DNA of 64,000 bases from Lachnospiraceae bacterium AB2028 (GCA_000621425.1 JHYJ01000011.1:1-64000); one strand, 5' to 3'; positions 15,409 through 23,609 are shown, counted from the stretch's first letter. A program made the numbers and translations. Notes: generated by a model from the letters alone, not told the origin.

Positions 15409-16488
15409 TTAAATTTTTTCTAAAAAGAATTTGAAAGCGGGTATCACTTCAATTGTTACGTCATCTTTATTAACTGTTCGTTCTTCCTCGTTTGTCACAA
15501 TAATCAGGCGGTGTTTCCCTTCTGTTTTCTCTGCAAAAGATATGAGACTCTTGGTCTCTCTGTCTTCTGCTGAATCTATACTGCCTGCAACCTGTATAGC
15601 GCATTTTTCCTCAGGAAGATAAAAATCTATATCTATTCCGGTTTGAGAAGATTTAAAATAATATACCTCTTCGCCAAACCTCCGTTTTAAATAAACTGCA
15701 ACCGCATTTTCCAGCAGTGTTGATTGCTTATCTATAAGAAATAATGACAAAATGCCGTTATCGTAAAAATAAAACCTTGGAGTACTTTCTTTTTCAGCGA
15801 ATTTGGATACATAGTTTTTATTTCTAAACAAAAGATATGCATTCTCCGCATATGATGAGTAATCTATCATAGCATCTGTTGATGTCTTTATTCCGGTAGC
15901 TTTTACATTACCTGCCAGCGTGTTAAAGGATATTTCATGCATTACAGTTTCTGCTATTTTCTTTATCATCAGTCTGAGAGCCATCTTATTATTAACTTTT
16001 TCACGCTCTATAATGTCTCCCAAAAGAACCTTCTCATAAACACTCTTAATATATTCTCTTTTGTTTTTTAATAGTTGTGCTTCCGGAAAACCTCCGCTCA
16101 AAACATATTCCTGACATCCTCTGCGTATCTTTGCAGACTTTGAAGTTGTAAACATTGCCATTTCATCGTGATCTATCTTTTTATAAACAAGTGTTTCACA
16201 AAATGAAAAAGGCATAATCATTTGGGATAAATATCTTCCCCCAAGAACTTTTTCCATCTCTGAGCTAAGCATCTTGGCATTACTTCCCGTAATATACACA
16301 TGCTTCTTCTGATCCGCCATTCTTCTGGCAAAATGCTCCCATCCGTCAATGATCTGAATTTCATCGAAGAAATAGTATATCTCCTTTGCATCTGTCAATT
16401 CATAAGCGGTCTCAACAATATCATTAAAATCATCCTTAGTGAATCCCAATAGTCTGTCATCCTCAAAATTGATATACCATTCTATTAT
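15409..16488 (-). pseudogene. AAA_14/DUF4143 ATPase, N-terminally truncated
   Basis: The frame matches the large family of AAA_14 + DUF4143 ATPases often found in accessory regions. Present are the Walker B-like IYYFFDEIQ, sensor VYITGSNAKMLSSE, the LGGRY and SFCETL segments, and the C-terminal PD-(D/E)xK-like part with GIDIDFYLPEEKCAIQVAG. The Walker A loop and first strand are missing. Family-like sequence (EWYINFEDDRL) continues in frame upstream of the only usable start (TTG, 16449) but meets a stop at 16489-16491. This looks like a 5' deletion removing about the first 50-60 residues, so ATP binding should be lost. No ribosome site was seen. Confidence 0.78.
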
Positions 16489-16519
16489 TCAATAATGCCG
16501 CAAGCGTTAGGTTGGGCTC

Positions 16520-17191
16520 TCATTGCCTGTAGCCGTAGCGACCAGAAAACATATGGTGCGGTGTTCCTACCGCAGCTTCTTCCGCTCTGGATACACAATA
16601 CAGAGTATAGCTTACAGAAGTACAATTAGGATCTTTTGTGAAGTGATCACGGGTGTCAAAGCTGTCGAGAGCGTTATAGACAAACTCCATTACTTCGTTG
16701 CCCTCTGCATCAGTCAGAGACCTGTCTGTCCACATCGAGATACCATTAAAATATATGTTGTAGATATCTTTATTTTTTGTCTCGATCAGCTCATCCTGCT
16801 CGATCGTTATATCATATTTGTCAGTCACCGGTGACAGGTCAGTTCTGTTGAGGAATTCTTTAAGGTAGTAATAATCAAAATCTCTGCAATAGTAAGATGC
16901 AACCGGCTTACTCTTATTCGAATACTCATGATACATCTCTTCAACAGTATATGTGAATCCGAATTCGGAATCAGTAAATTTGTGTATGAGGACTTCTGCA
17001 TCACCCGCAATGACGGTATATGATTCAATTTCTTCACAAGGACCGCACCAATACTCGGCAAACTCCTTTGCGTTGGCAAATGAAGAATCATAAGGACGTT
17101 CTTTGCTCGCTGATGCACATGCTGTGAACATAAATAACACAGATGCCAATAACACAAAGATAATTTTAGATTTGTTATTCATTATTCGCAT
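16520..17191 (-). CDS. Predicted lipoprotein of unknown function
   Basis: 223 residues with a basic N-terminus, a hydrophobic segment and a lipobox FTACAS, so it is probably exported and lipid-anchored. The mature part is acidic and aromatic, with paired cysteines (EYWCGPCEEIE, YYCRDF, PNCTSV and LYCVSR) that might form disulfides. I recognise no family. The ATG at 17191 begins three bases after the stop of the 57-residue ORF, suggesting translational coupling; a second ATG at 17182 is also possible, and neither has a clear ribosome site. Downstream lies the truncated ATPase. Confidence 0.6.
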   Translation of the reverse strand: MRIMNNKSKIIFVLLASVLFMFTACASASKERPYDSSFANAKEFAEYWCGPCEEIESYTVIAGDAEVLIHKFTDSEFGFTYTVEEMYHEYSNKSKPVASYYCRDFDYYYLKEFLNRTDLSPVTDKYDITIEQDELIETKNKDIYNIYFNGISMWTDRSLTDAEGNEVMEFVYNALDSFDTRDHFTKDPNCTSVSYTLYCVSRAEEAAVGTPHHMFSGRYGYRQ

Positions 17192-17194
17192 TCG

Positions 17195-17368
17195 TTAAAC
17201 GATGATGTTGATATAGGCTTCTTTAACAGGATTTATATATAAAACTGATGCTTGGTCCCAGCTTCTACCCTGATACATATAGTAGTGTTCGTTTATTTCT
17301 TCATCTGTATGAGCTGAACAAAATATTTCATATTCCGAATTACCCCTTTCGTCATCTAAATCAATCAT
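17195..17368 (-). CDS. Small acidic protein of 57 residues, unknown function
   Basis: A short frame starting MIDLDDERGN and ending YINIIV. It is acidic and aromatic with a single Cys, and it has no membrane span. The ATG at 17368 has a strong AAGGAG six bases upstream, but that site is the 3' arm of a perfect 14-bp hairpin (see 17368-17412), so translation may be conditional. Its stop lies three bases before the lipoprotein start. No family is recognised. The strong ribosome site and tight spacing argue that it is real. Confidence 0.6.
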   Translation of the reverse strand: MIDLDDERGNSEYEIFCSAHTDEEINEHYYMYQGRSWDQASVLYINPVKEAYINIIV

Positions 17369-17412
17369 TTTTGCTCCTTAAGTCACTTTTTTTATAGGTT
17401 AAGGAGCAAAAA
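17368..17412 (-). promoter_or_regulatory. Perfect 14-bp inverted repeat that buries the ribosome site of the 57-residue ORF
   Basis: In the minus-strand transcript TTTTTGCTCCTTAA (17399-17412) pairs fully with TTAAGGAGCAAAAA (17368-17381) around a 17-base A-rich loop. The 3' arm contains the AAGGAG ribosome site and ends at the A of the start codon. This could be a cis-acting translational switch, or a protein-binding operator, since an inverted repeat also fits that. Confidence 0.65.
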
Positions 17413-17445
17413 CTAAATTTGCTGTAATATATCCTTAGTCGATAA

Positions 17446-17495
17446 AACTGAAAGATAATCTTGCTATAACAACAATAATTATAAGTTATTTTTTT
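17446..17495. repeat. Dispersed repeat, copy 1 of about 50 bp
   Basis: Contains AAAGATAATCTTGCT, then after seven bases CAATAATTATAAGTT and a T-run. A second copy lies at 24815-24863 in the same orientation with few differences. Both sit between two minus-strand genes, each just below the 3' end of the upstream one, so they may be terminator- or promoter-linked, or scars of element boundaries. Confidence 0.7.
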
Positions 17496-17526
17496 GATAC
17501 TTTCGCAAAAAGAAAAATATACACAA

Positions 17527-18057
17527 TTATTTCATAATAGCATTCTTAATAGCTTGATAATCATATCTGCCATTTCCATTTATATCATGTGTTATTCCTG
17601 CAATATGTGTTCCTATATTTCTTACCGCAATTGGACATTTGTTTTTATGAACATTCATGTAATTGTATATTACCACTATCTTCATTTCATTATTTCTATA
17701 ATCATGTGCAGCTTGTTCACACTCGTAAGTAATGTAGCTACGCAGATCTTGACTATGACCACGAGAACAGTTTTGATAATATGTCCTGTAGGCCGAACAA
17801 TGCTGACAGCTTCCACTTGTTACTGAATCTGTTTTTTCACCAACAATTAAGACAAATGTCTTTGATCCATTTAATCTGTCTGCTAAAGATCTCTTAATTG
17901 TACAGTTCAGGCTTCCATCTCTTGCTTGTTTAAGTTCGTGAGCGTCTGTAAAATCTAAAGTAAGATATCCACTCTTTTTCCAGTCCATAATCTGCTGTAT
18001 AAGATTTCTATCCCCATCCCAATCTCCTGCTAAATAAGTTCTTGTTCGGTAATACAT
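17527..18057 (-). CDS. TIR-like protein (MTH538/ThsB type), candidate Thoeris-like signal-producing sensor
   Basis: About 176 residues from an ATG at 18057, chosen because AAGGAGG sits eight bases upstream; the frame itself extends further. The pattern fits the TIR-like MTH538 group that includes Thoeris ThsB: a first strand RTRTYLAGDWDGD, a strand KTFVLIVGEKT, and a helix SYITYECEQAAHD whose YE pair aligns with the catalytic-Glu helix of ThsB, followed by the strand KIVVIYN. In Thoeris, ThsB makes an NAD-derived signal after phage infection. It also has a Cys-rich middle (SGSCQHC and QNCSRG) that may bind metal. The macro-domain gene ends one base before this start, so the two form one operon. 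Confidence 0.72.
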   Translation of the reverse strand: MYYRTRTYLAGDWDGDRNLIQQIMDWKKSGYLTLDFTDAHELKQARDGSLNCTIKRSLADRLNGSKTFVLIVGEKTDSVTSGSCQHCSAYRTYYQNCSRGHSQDLRSYITYECEQAAHDYRNNEMKIVVIYNYMNVHKNKCPIAVRNIGTHIAGITHDINGNGRYDYQAIKNAIMK

Positions 18058-18058
18058 T

Positions 18059-19141
18059 TTAGATTCCTCCTTCACTTGTTCTAACAAATTTCTCCAAATC
18101 CTTATTAATTACAATATAAATGTTTCCCTGTATCCTGGTTGAATTCTTCTTATAGCAATTAACTATAATATCATAGGATTCCTGCAAAGAAACCGCCGCA
18201 CGCGATTTGCCGGTTCCCAATAATGGAATATATATGTCATGACCATCTCCATATTTATCATAAAAGATTGATAATTCGTCCACACAACGAATTATTTCTT
18301 CCTTTGAACTATGAGCATTATTATTTTCATCAAATTCTGAAATGGCTATCAAATAAAAGATAGTAAAATCATTCTCAATAGTAGCTATAGTTCCAAGCGG
18401 ATATTTTCCACCATCACTTATAGGCACCTTTAAACTTTCTTTTATTCTTTTTGGAAGAATTTCTATATTTTCGCCACTTTTCTCCCACCTTGTCAAAAAC
18501 TGTCCATGTATGGACTTAACAGATACATCATTTAATTCTTTTTTTTCATATTTTCTTGTTACATGCGTATGAAACCCGGTGTCTACTGGAATAACAACAA
18601 TATTTTTTTGACGAGATCTTTTTTTAAACGCATACCCAAATATATCCTTATATACAACTTTTACACAATACGCACCATTCCGTAATATCTCCCCTTCGGG
18701 ATCAAGCCCATCATTTTTTACTCTAATACACTCAATTAATGTTTCCGCCAGAAAAACGTTTGCTAACGACTTTTTATTAAGTAACTCATCCTTTTCTGTT
18801 ATGAATTTATCTGTTTCAATCATTTCAGATATCTCCTCAACAACAGCTTTAACCTCCTTCGGATTTATGTATTCTTTAAGAAAATCCTCAAAATTATCTG
18901 CAACCCAACGATGTATATTATTGTTACTCAGAGCCTTTCTCAGTGCACCTGGCACATCCGCTCTTCTATTAAGAATAAGACTGGTTCGTGACTTATCAAA
19001 ATATATCTCTTCATTATTCTTATTATCAATTTCGCCGGCATCAATGTAAGGCTTTAATACTGCATTAAAAAACTCCTCATCGGATATATTTTTATTCAAA
19101 GCATGCCTTTTTAGACATTTGACATATCCCGCAAGATTCAT
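18059..19141 (-). CDS. ThsA-like macro-domain protein with a soluble helical N-terminal domain
   Basis: 360 residues. The C-terminal half (about 185-345) resembles the ThsA macro domain (DUF6430-like): NIVVIPVDTGFHTHV, VKSIHGQFLTRW, YPLGTIATIE, FYLIAISEFDENN and IYIPLLGTGKSRA. In known Thoeris systems such domains bind the nucleotide signal made by the TIR protein. The first 150 or so residues are helical and charged, with SRTSLILNRRADVPGALRKAL, and contain no membrane span or SIR2 motif, unlike the usual ThsA effectors. From memory, similar N-terminal segments occur in several Firmicute accessory proteins, but I cannot name the function. AAAGGAG precedes the ATG, and a block of phased repeats lies directly upstream. 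Confidence 0.7.
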   Translation of the reverse strand: MNLAGYVKCLKRHALNKNISDEEFFNAVLKPYIDAGEIDNKNNEEIYFDKSRTSLILNRRADVPGALRKALSNNNIHRWVADNFEDFLKEYINPKEVKAVVEEISEMIETDKFITEKDELLNKKSLANVFLAETLIECIRVKNDGLDPEGEILRNGAYCVKVVYKDIFGYAFKKRSRQKNIVVIPVDTGFHTHVTRKYEKKELNDVSVKSIHGQFLTRWEKSGENIEILPKRIKESLKVPISDGGKYPLGTIATIENDFTIFYLIAISEFDENNNAHSSKEEIIRCVDELSIFYDKYGDGHDIYIPLLGTGKSRAAVSLQESYDIIVNCYKKNSTRIQGNIYIVINKDLEKFVRTSEGGI

Positions 19142-19153
19142 GGACTTCTCCTT

Positions 19154-19202
19154 TCAAAACTCATCAAAACTTTTTCAAAACTTATCAAAACACTTTCAAA
19201 AC
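19154..19202. repeat. Five helically phased TCAAAAC repeats, likely an operator
   Basis: TCAAAAC begins at 19154, 19164, 19175, 19185 and 19196, a spacing of 10, 11, 10 and 11 bases. Put another way, it is two and a half copies of a 21-bp unit. The block lies 12 bases upstream of the macro gene ATG, its first copy touching the ribosome site, and within the 149-bp gap between two divergent operons. One protein could cover the same face of the helix and control both. Confidence 0.8.
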
Positions 19203-19290
19203 CTTGCAATAACGACTATTTAACCAATTTTTCGTATCCTCATTTTGTAACCAATATTAAGTCTACTTCTTAAAAGGGAGGAAAGCAACA

Positions 19291-20028
19291 ATGAAGAAAC
19301 AAACAATCCACCAAACATCAGCCATTAACCGTGCAGGACTTACGGATATATGGAATGCATTTATGGTTGAGAAAGCAACTTTTTCTAATCACGATATTCC
19401 TCTGTGTCCAACAACAGCCAAAACACCCCCTAAAAAGCTTATTGGATACGATGAAGCCAAAACAATTCACAGAAAGATGATTCGAGATAAGAATTTTGAT
19501 TATCACATCAACGCATTCATCCATTTTTATATCGATGATTCAAAATTTGACGGCAAAAGAACAAGTTTCTGGCTTTATCCGGATAAGGTTATTGAAATTA
19601 TATCTCATTTTAATGGAATTATTGCTCCCGATCCATCCACTTATGCCGATTTCCCTGATCCACTCAAACGCTGGAATTACTATCGAATGAATGCATTCGG
19701 ATTTTGGGTTGCATCCCAAGGACACGAAGTCATTAGTAATGTCAGGTGGAATACGTCTGATACCTGGAGCTACTGCTTTGACGGAAATCCACATAACAGT
19801 ATGCTCTGTTTAGGTACTGTTGCCAGCGGTCTTAAATATAAACTTAATTATGATCAGTTTGCCTCAGGACTTTTCAAAATGAACGAAATACTAAAGCCAC
19901 ATACATTAATCGTCTATGGTTCGTCTAACTACCCATGCTTTGATGACCTACATACTATGGGCGTAAATATTATCACCTTCAAAAGCAAAACATGCATGTA
20001 TTATGAAAGGAGGAAACCAGATGAGTAA
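19291..20028 (+). CDS. DUF4417 protein
   Basis: 245 residues. The family pattern is clear: HDIPLCPTT, a FIHFYIDDSKF segment, YPDKVIEIISHFNGIIAPDPSTYADFP split over about 110-135, PLKRWNYYRMNAFGFW, then WSYCFDGNPHNSMLCLGTVA and a C-terminal LKPHTLIVYGSSNYP. DUF4417 proteins are common on mobile elements and phages of Firmicutes, and their activity is not known to me. GGGAGG precedes the ATG. The gene is first of a plus-strand trio and overlaps the deaminase gene by eight bases, so the two are likely co-translated. Confidence 0.82.
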   Translation: MKKQTIHQTSAINRAGLTDIWNAFMVEKATFSNHDIPLCPTTAKTPPKKLIGYDEAKTIHRKMIRDKNFDYHINAFIHFYIDDSKFDGKRTSFWLYPDKVIEIISHFNGIIAPDPSTYADFPDPLKRWNYYRMNAFGFWVASQGHEVISNVRWNTSDTWSYCFDGNPHNSMLCLGTVASGLKYKLNYDQFASGLFKMNEILKPHTLIVYGSSNYPCFDDLHTMGVNIITFKSKTCMYYERRKPDE

Positions 20029-20449
20029 AAGTAGAAGTGGCCTCTTCCCAGCTAGTACTGCTAATGCTAAAATACTAAGAGCAATCGCCTATAGAGCAAT
20101 ACATACAATGATTGAAAATACCAAAGGTGGTAAAAGTAAATCTATGGCAATAGGTGCTTATGATGTCAAAACAGGCAAAATAGCAACCTCATTTGCTGGA
20201 AATGTTCCCGATAAGATACATCCCGAACTTGTAAACCGTGCAAATAAAATCGGTGGTATCGGAACCAAAGGTTTATCCACTAAAAATACTGTTGGTGTCT
20301 GTGCTGAATTTCATGTTGTCAATGAGCTTCTGCTAAATGGCAGCAAAATGTCCGATATCAGACTAACGCATGCAATTAGACCTCGTACTGGCAAAGGTCG
20401 TCCATATTGTATCAACTGTAAAATAATGTTTTCAGATCTCATCAAATAG
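20021..20449 (+). CDS. YwqJ-like deaminase-fold protein, free-standing
   Basis: 142 residues from the ATG at 20021, which has AAAGGAGG just upstream; the frame opens earlier. The zinc-site motifs of the YwqJ-like deaminase group are present: VGVCAEFHVVNELL (C-A-E) and GRPYCINCKIMF (C-x-x-C). YwqJ domains are usually C-terminal toxin modules of large secreted proteins. Here the domain stands alone, with a short basic N-terminus (SKSRSGLFPAS) and no export signal, so it may act inside the cell on nucleic acid or a nucleotide. The substrate is unknown. The next gene could encode its immunity partner. Confidence 0.72.
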   Translation: MSKSRSGLFPASTANAKILRAIAYRAIHTMIENTKGGKSKSMAIGAYDVKTGKIATSFAGNVPDKIHPELVNRANKIGGIGTKGLSTKNTVGVCAEFHVVNELLLNGSKMSDIRLTHAIRPRTGKGRPYCINCKIMFSDLIK

Positions 20450-20461
20450 GAGGTACCCATA

Positions 20462-20896
20462 ATGAGAATAAGCGAAATTGATCTACAATGTGAAGACATA
20501 ATGTGGTTCTCAACTGACCTTAAAGGCAACATTTTCGAATGCACATCAGCCGGATGCGGCAATGTTCCTGAATATGTATGCAGAAGTCGAGAGGAAACAG
20601 AAATCCTTTTGCATTATTTCATGAAAAAGGCTCCTGTTATCACCGAACCCACGCTGCTAATACCTGCAGAAGATAACGATTTAATTAATGATGCAAAAAA
20701 TCTTGCATCAAAAGGCTTATACTGTTTCGACATAGCCGATTACGATAACGATGACAAGTACAACTGTATAGCCACTCCCCAAAAAGCCCTTAATAAATCA
20801 GACTTACCAGATGATATACAAAGGCTTTTGACAGATCATATTTATAATGGAGATGTTTCCACAGAACATACTATAACAGTCGATCACGCCTACTAA
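20462..20896 (+). CDS. Small acidic protein, possible immunity partner of the deaminase
   Basis: 144 residues, acidic, no membrane span. The segment MWFSTDLKGNIFECTSAGCG, continuing NVPEYVC, resembles small immunity-type proteins that follow toxin genes in Firmicutes, but I cannot name the family with certainty. The C-terminal part (IATPQKALNKSDLPDDIQRLL) is like the lysine-proline segments of those proteins. AGGAGG lies upstream of the ATG, and the gene is 12 bases after the deaminase gene, ending at a terminator. Position and charge fit a neutralising partner. This is inference. Confidence 0.6.
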   Translation: MRISEIDLQCEDIMWFSTDLKGNIFECTSAGCGNVPEYVCRSREETEILLHYFMKKAPVITEPTLLIPAEDNDLINDAKNLASKGLYCFDIADYDNDDKYNCIATPQKALNKSDLPDDIQRLLTDHIYNGDVSTEHTITVDHAY

Positions 20897-20945
20897 AACA
20901 CCTTGTTCTGCTTTCTCTGTTGTAGTTTTTTATCATCATTATTAT

Positions 20946-20985
20946 GCCTCGTATAATATTCAATAAATAAAATGCGAGGCTTTTT
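20946..20985 (+). terminator. Rho-independent terminator of the DUF4417 operon
   Basis: GCCTCG (20946-20951) pairs with CGAGGC (20975-20980) around an A/T-rich loop and is followed by TTTTT. The loop is long (23 bases), so the hairpin is of moderate quality. Confidence 0.6.
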
Positions 20986-21094
20986 AATTTTATTCATCTT
21001 TTTATATAAGCTTTCTCATAATTGTTCTTTTACCAACGGCTTTAATACTGTTTCTAATTATCATCTGCCTTATTCTACCATGCACTTTATCATA

Positions 21095-22993
21095 TTATTC
21101 TACTACAGCTTGTTCAACAATCTTCGCTGTCGCTTCCTCTGGTGGCAGAACACCGTCTTCCGGTTCATCCGTAAATTTAAGCGTGCTAAGGTCTATGACC
21201 TGATCCACTTCTGTTTCCGGCTTTACCACCAGGTGTCCTCGGTTCTCTATGTACTTTTCTATATCAAACTCGTTCTTCTTGTCGAAGTCCGAGAGATATT
21301 TATAGTTCGGGTGTTCAGTTATGTCATACTTATCCGACAAAAACGGCCTCACGCCCCTTACCTGCAGGATGCATTTCCCTCCGTCCAGTACAGCTATCTC
21401 GTCCTGGCTCATCAGTTCCTTGCCAAGCTTCTGGTAGTTGGTTCCGTATGACGGCGACATTCCCCTTGTATCCGAAGTATTGAAGGAATCTATTGTTTCC
21501 TTTCCAAGCATTTCGGACAGATCCTTTAACGTTGTCTTTTCCTTGCCGCCTAAGAATAAAAGCGTGTCACAGTTGCCCTCTATCGTGTCAGCCGCATCCT
21601 TATACAGAGTCTTAAGCTGGCTCTTTGCCTGAAGGATTATCGCAGCAGATATCTCCCTGGATCTTATCGTTGCTATCAGCTTGTCCCATTTCGGGATAAG
21701 GCCTATGTTTGCGAACTCATCCAGCAGGAACCTCACATGTATCGGCAGCTTTCCGTTATAAACATTGTCAGCTATGTCGCACAGCAGGTTGAACATCTGG
21801 GTATAAAGGATCGACACCATGAAGTTGAAAGTGTCATCCGTATCGGAGATGATAACGAACAGTGCCGTGTACTCCGTTCCCAGCTTATCCAGTTCCATTT
21901 CGTCATACCTTGTCATCTCCCTAAGTTCTTCTATATCAAAAGGTGCAAGCCTTGCACCGGCACTTATAAGGATTGACTTAGCCGTCTTGCCCACCGCAAG
22001 TTTATAACGCTTATATTGCCTTACTGCAAAGTGGCTCGGCTTCTTTTCTCCCAGTTCTTCGAATATAAGGTCTATGGCATTCTTGAAGTTCTCTTCATCT
22101 TCCCTGGTCTCAGACTCGTTTATCATGTCGAGCAGGGTTATGAAGTTCTGTTCTTCTTCTATCAGTTCATAATGGATATATCCGATATACGCACACAGAA
22201 GAAGCCTTTCAGCCTTTACCCAGAAATCCTCACCAGACTGGTTGCCCTCGCCCTTTGTGTTCACTATGATCGTATTCACAAGCTTCAGTATGTCCTTTTC
22301 GTCACGTATGTATGCGAAAGGGTTATAATGCATAGACCTTGCAAAATTGATCGTATTGAACACTTTTATCTTGTAGCCGTTACGCTGTAGCAGCCTGCCG
22401 GTTTCAATAAGTATCGTTCCTTTTGGATCAGTAAGGACATAGCTTGAATGGAGCTGCATTAAGTTGGGCTTTACAAAGAACCTCGTCTTCCCTGATCCTG
22501 ATCCTCCGAGTACTATTATGTTCTTGTTCCTTGCATATTTCGGGTGTGACGGCTTTGCAAACTCCCCCAGTTTCCTGCTTCCGGGGAATGAACACATAAG
22601 GCCTTCCGTTGCGGAAAGTATCACGTTCTTCCTTGGGTTTGGATCCATGTACGGCTCTATGTCAGCCTTCGTCCCCCACCTTGCCGATCCATATTCCATC
22701 CCATGCCTGAATTTCTTTGCGTTCTTCTTTTTTTCTTTCATGATCAGCCTGAATACAAGTGCGACAGCTATGCCGATCAACAGGTCTATCGGGTGGAAGC
22801 TGGGCAGCGGATTATGGAATGCGCTTCCAAGGTTCGTCACAAGTACTGTTATCCTGTCATTGGCTCCGCCCTCAGCCGTCCTGATTAACATCGTGACCTT
22901 GTCAGCTATGTACCCGAATATAAAATAGGGGAGATTAAGAAGAATGAATTTCTTCATTTCTTTCTTATCCATCCCCTTTTTCTTCCTGCTCAT
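21095..22993 (-). CDS. VirD4/TraG-family type IV coupling protein
   Basis: 632 residues. Two N-terminal membrane spans (about 15-35 and 65-85) precede the TraG/VirD4 ATPase: RHGMEYGSARWGTKADIEPY, Walker A IVLGGSGSGKTRFF (about 165-178), YVLTDPKGTILIETG, Walker B-like VRFLLDEFANIGLIPKW, and ILQAKSQLKTLY with the conserved Gln. This protein brings the relaxase-DNA complex to the conjugative channel. The PcfB gene just upstream overlaps it by four bases, as in Firmicute conjugative elements. Downstream genes normally found next (VirB6-like, VirB4, NlpC/P60 hydrolase) are absent, so the transfer module is cut short here. Confidence 0.95.
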   Translation of the reverse strand: MSRKKKGMDKKEMKKFILLNLPYFIFGYIADKVTMLIRTAEGGANDRITVLVTNLGSAFHNPLPSFHPIDLLIGIAVALVFRLIMKEKKKNAKKFRHGMEYGSARWGTKADIEPYMDPNPRKNVILSATEGLMCSFPGSRKLGEFAKPSHPKYARNKNIIVLGGSGSGKTRFFVKPNLMQLHSSYVLTDPKGTILIETGRLLQRNGYKIKVFNTINFARSMHYNPFAYIRDEKDILKLVNTIIVNTKGEGNQSGEDFWVKAERLLLCAYIGYIHYELIEEEQNFITLLDMINESETREDEENFKNAIDLIFEELGEKKPSHFAVRQYKRYKLAVGKTAKSILISAGARLAPFDIEELREMTRYDEMELDKLGTEYTALFVIISDTDDTFNFMVSILYTQMFNLLCDIADNVYNGKLPIHVRFLLDEFANIGLIPKWDKLIATIRSREISAAIILQAKSQLKTLYKDAADTIEGNCDTLLFLGGKEKTTLKDLSEMLGKETIDSFNTSDTRGMSPSYGTNYQKLGKELMSQDEIAVLDGGKCILQVRGVRPFLSDKYDITEHPNYKYLSDFDKKNEFDIEKYIENRGHLVVKPETEVDQVIDLSTLKFTDEPEDGVLPPEEATAKIVEQAVVE

Positions 22994-23517
22994 AGGCTTC
23001 TCTCTCCCCGGTGCAGCTTCTTTACAAGGTTCTTGTTAAGCGTAGCTGCAAGGTCCTTGAATTCCTCAAGCCGCTGCTTGAAAGGAACCCTCTGCCTCTT
23101 CCTTGACTGCTGATTAAGGTAATCCTTAAAGCATTCCTTTATGACATCCGTATCCTTTGCCCTGAAGAATACAATGTACTTCGGCGGATCAACCGTTTTG
23201 TCTTTCTTGATTGCAAAATCCACGTTGTATTTCCTTGCTATCCGCTGGAAGTCCTTTATGTCATCTGGGATCTGTATCGTCGCTGCACCCTGTCCTTCGC
23301 CCACAAGATCCTTAACGCTCATCCTTCCATGCTTTTTCTTTTCAGGTGGCGTGGCATATTTTGTCATCCCCTTTCCGTTCTTCCAGCGTATTGCTGCATT
23401 TTCCTGTCTTTCCATGTCTCTCTTTGCCTCCCGCAGTGCTGCTTCAAAATGCCTTGCGGTAAATGATACTGCCCTGAACACCAGGGCTATTGTTTTCTGC
23501 GTTACTTCTTCCTGCAT
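22990..23517 (-). CDS. PcfB-family (DUF3801) conjugative element protein
   Basis: 175 residues, highly basic. The N-terminal QEEVTQKTIALVFRAVSF, the middle KHGRMSVKDLVGEGQGAATI and the DIKDFQRIARKYNVDFAIKKD segment match DUF3801/PcfB proteins, which in enterococcal plasmid transfer work with the PcfC coupling protein at the membrane. It overlaps the coupling-protein gene by four bases. AAGGAGG precedes the ATG. A terminator for the gene before it lies only about 35 bases upstream, so expression needs either readthrough or a promoter in that short gap, which I could not identify. Confidence 0.88.
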   Translation of the reverse strand: MQEEVTQKTIALVFRAVSFTARHFEAALREAKRDMERQENAAIRWKNGKGMTKYATPPEKKKHGRMSVKDLVGEGQGAATIQIPDDIKDFQRIARKYNVDFAIKKDKTVDPPKYIVFFRAKDTDVIKECFKDYLNQQSRKRQRVPFKQRLEEFKDLAATLNKNLVKKLHRGERSL

Positions 23518-23549
23518 ATCTCATTCCTCCTTCTTCGTATTTTTATAAT

Positions 23550-23581
23550 AAAAAACGGCTATGGGATTTCTCTCATAACCG
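23550..23581 (-). terminator. Rho-independent terminator after the DUF1016 nuclease gene
   Basis: On the minus strand CGGTTATG (23574-23581) pairs with CATAGCCG (23556-23563), with one G-T wobble, and is followed by six T residues. It lies just below the stop at 23610. Confidence 0.8.
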
Positions 23582-23609
23582 CTGTCGGTATGTATATTCA
23601 AAACAGTTA

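Noticed and set aside
19154-19202. Phased repeats considered as a CRISPR array
   Set aside because: Units of 7 bases at 10.5-base spacing, with no spacers of useful length and no cas genes; an operator fits better.
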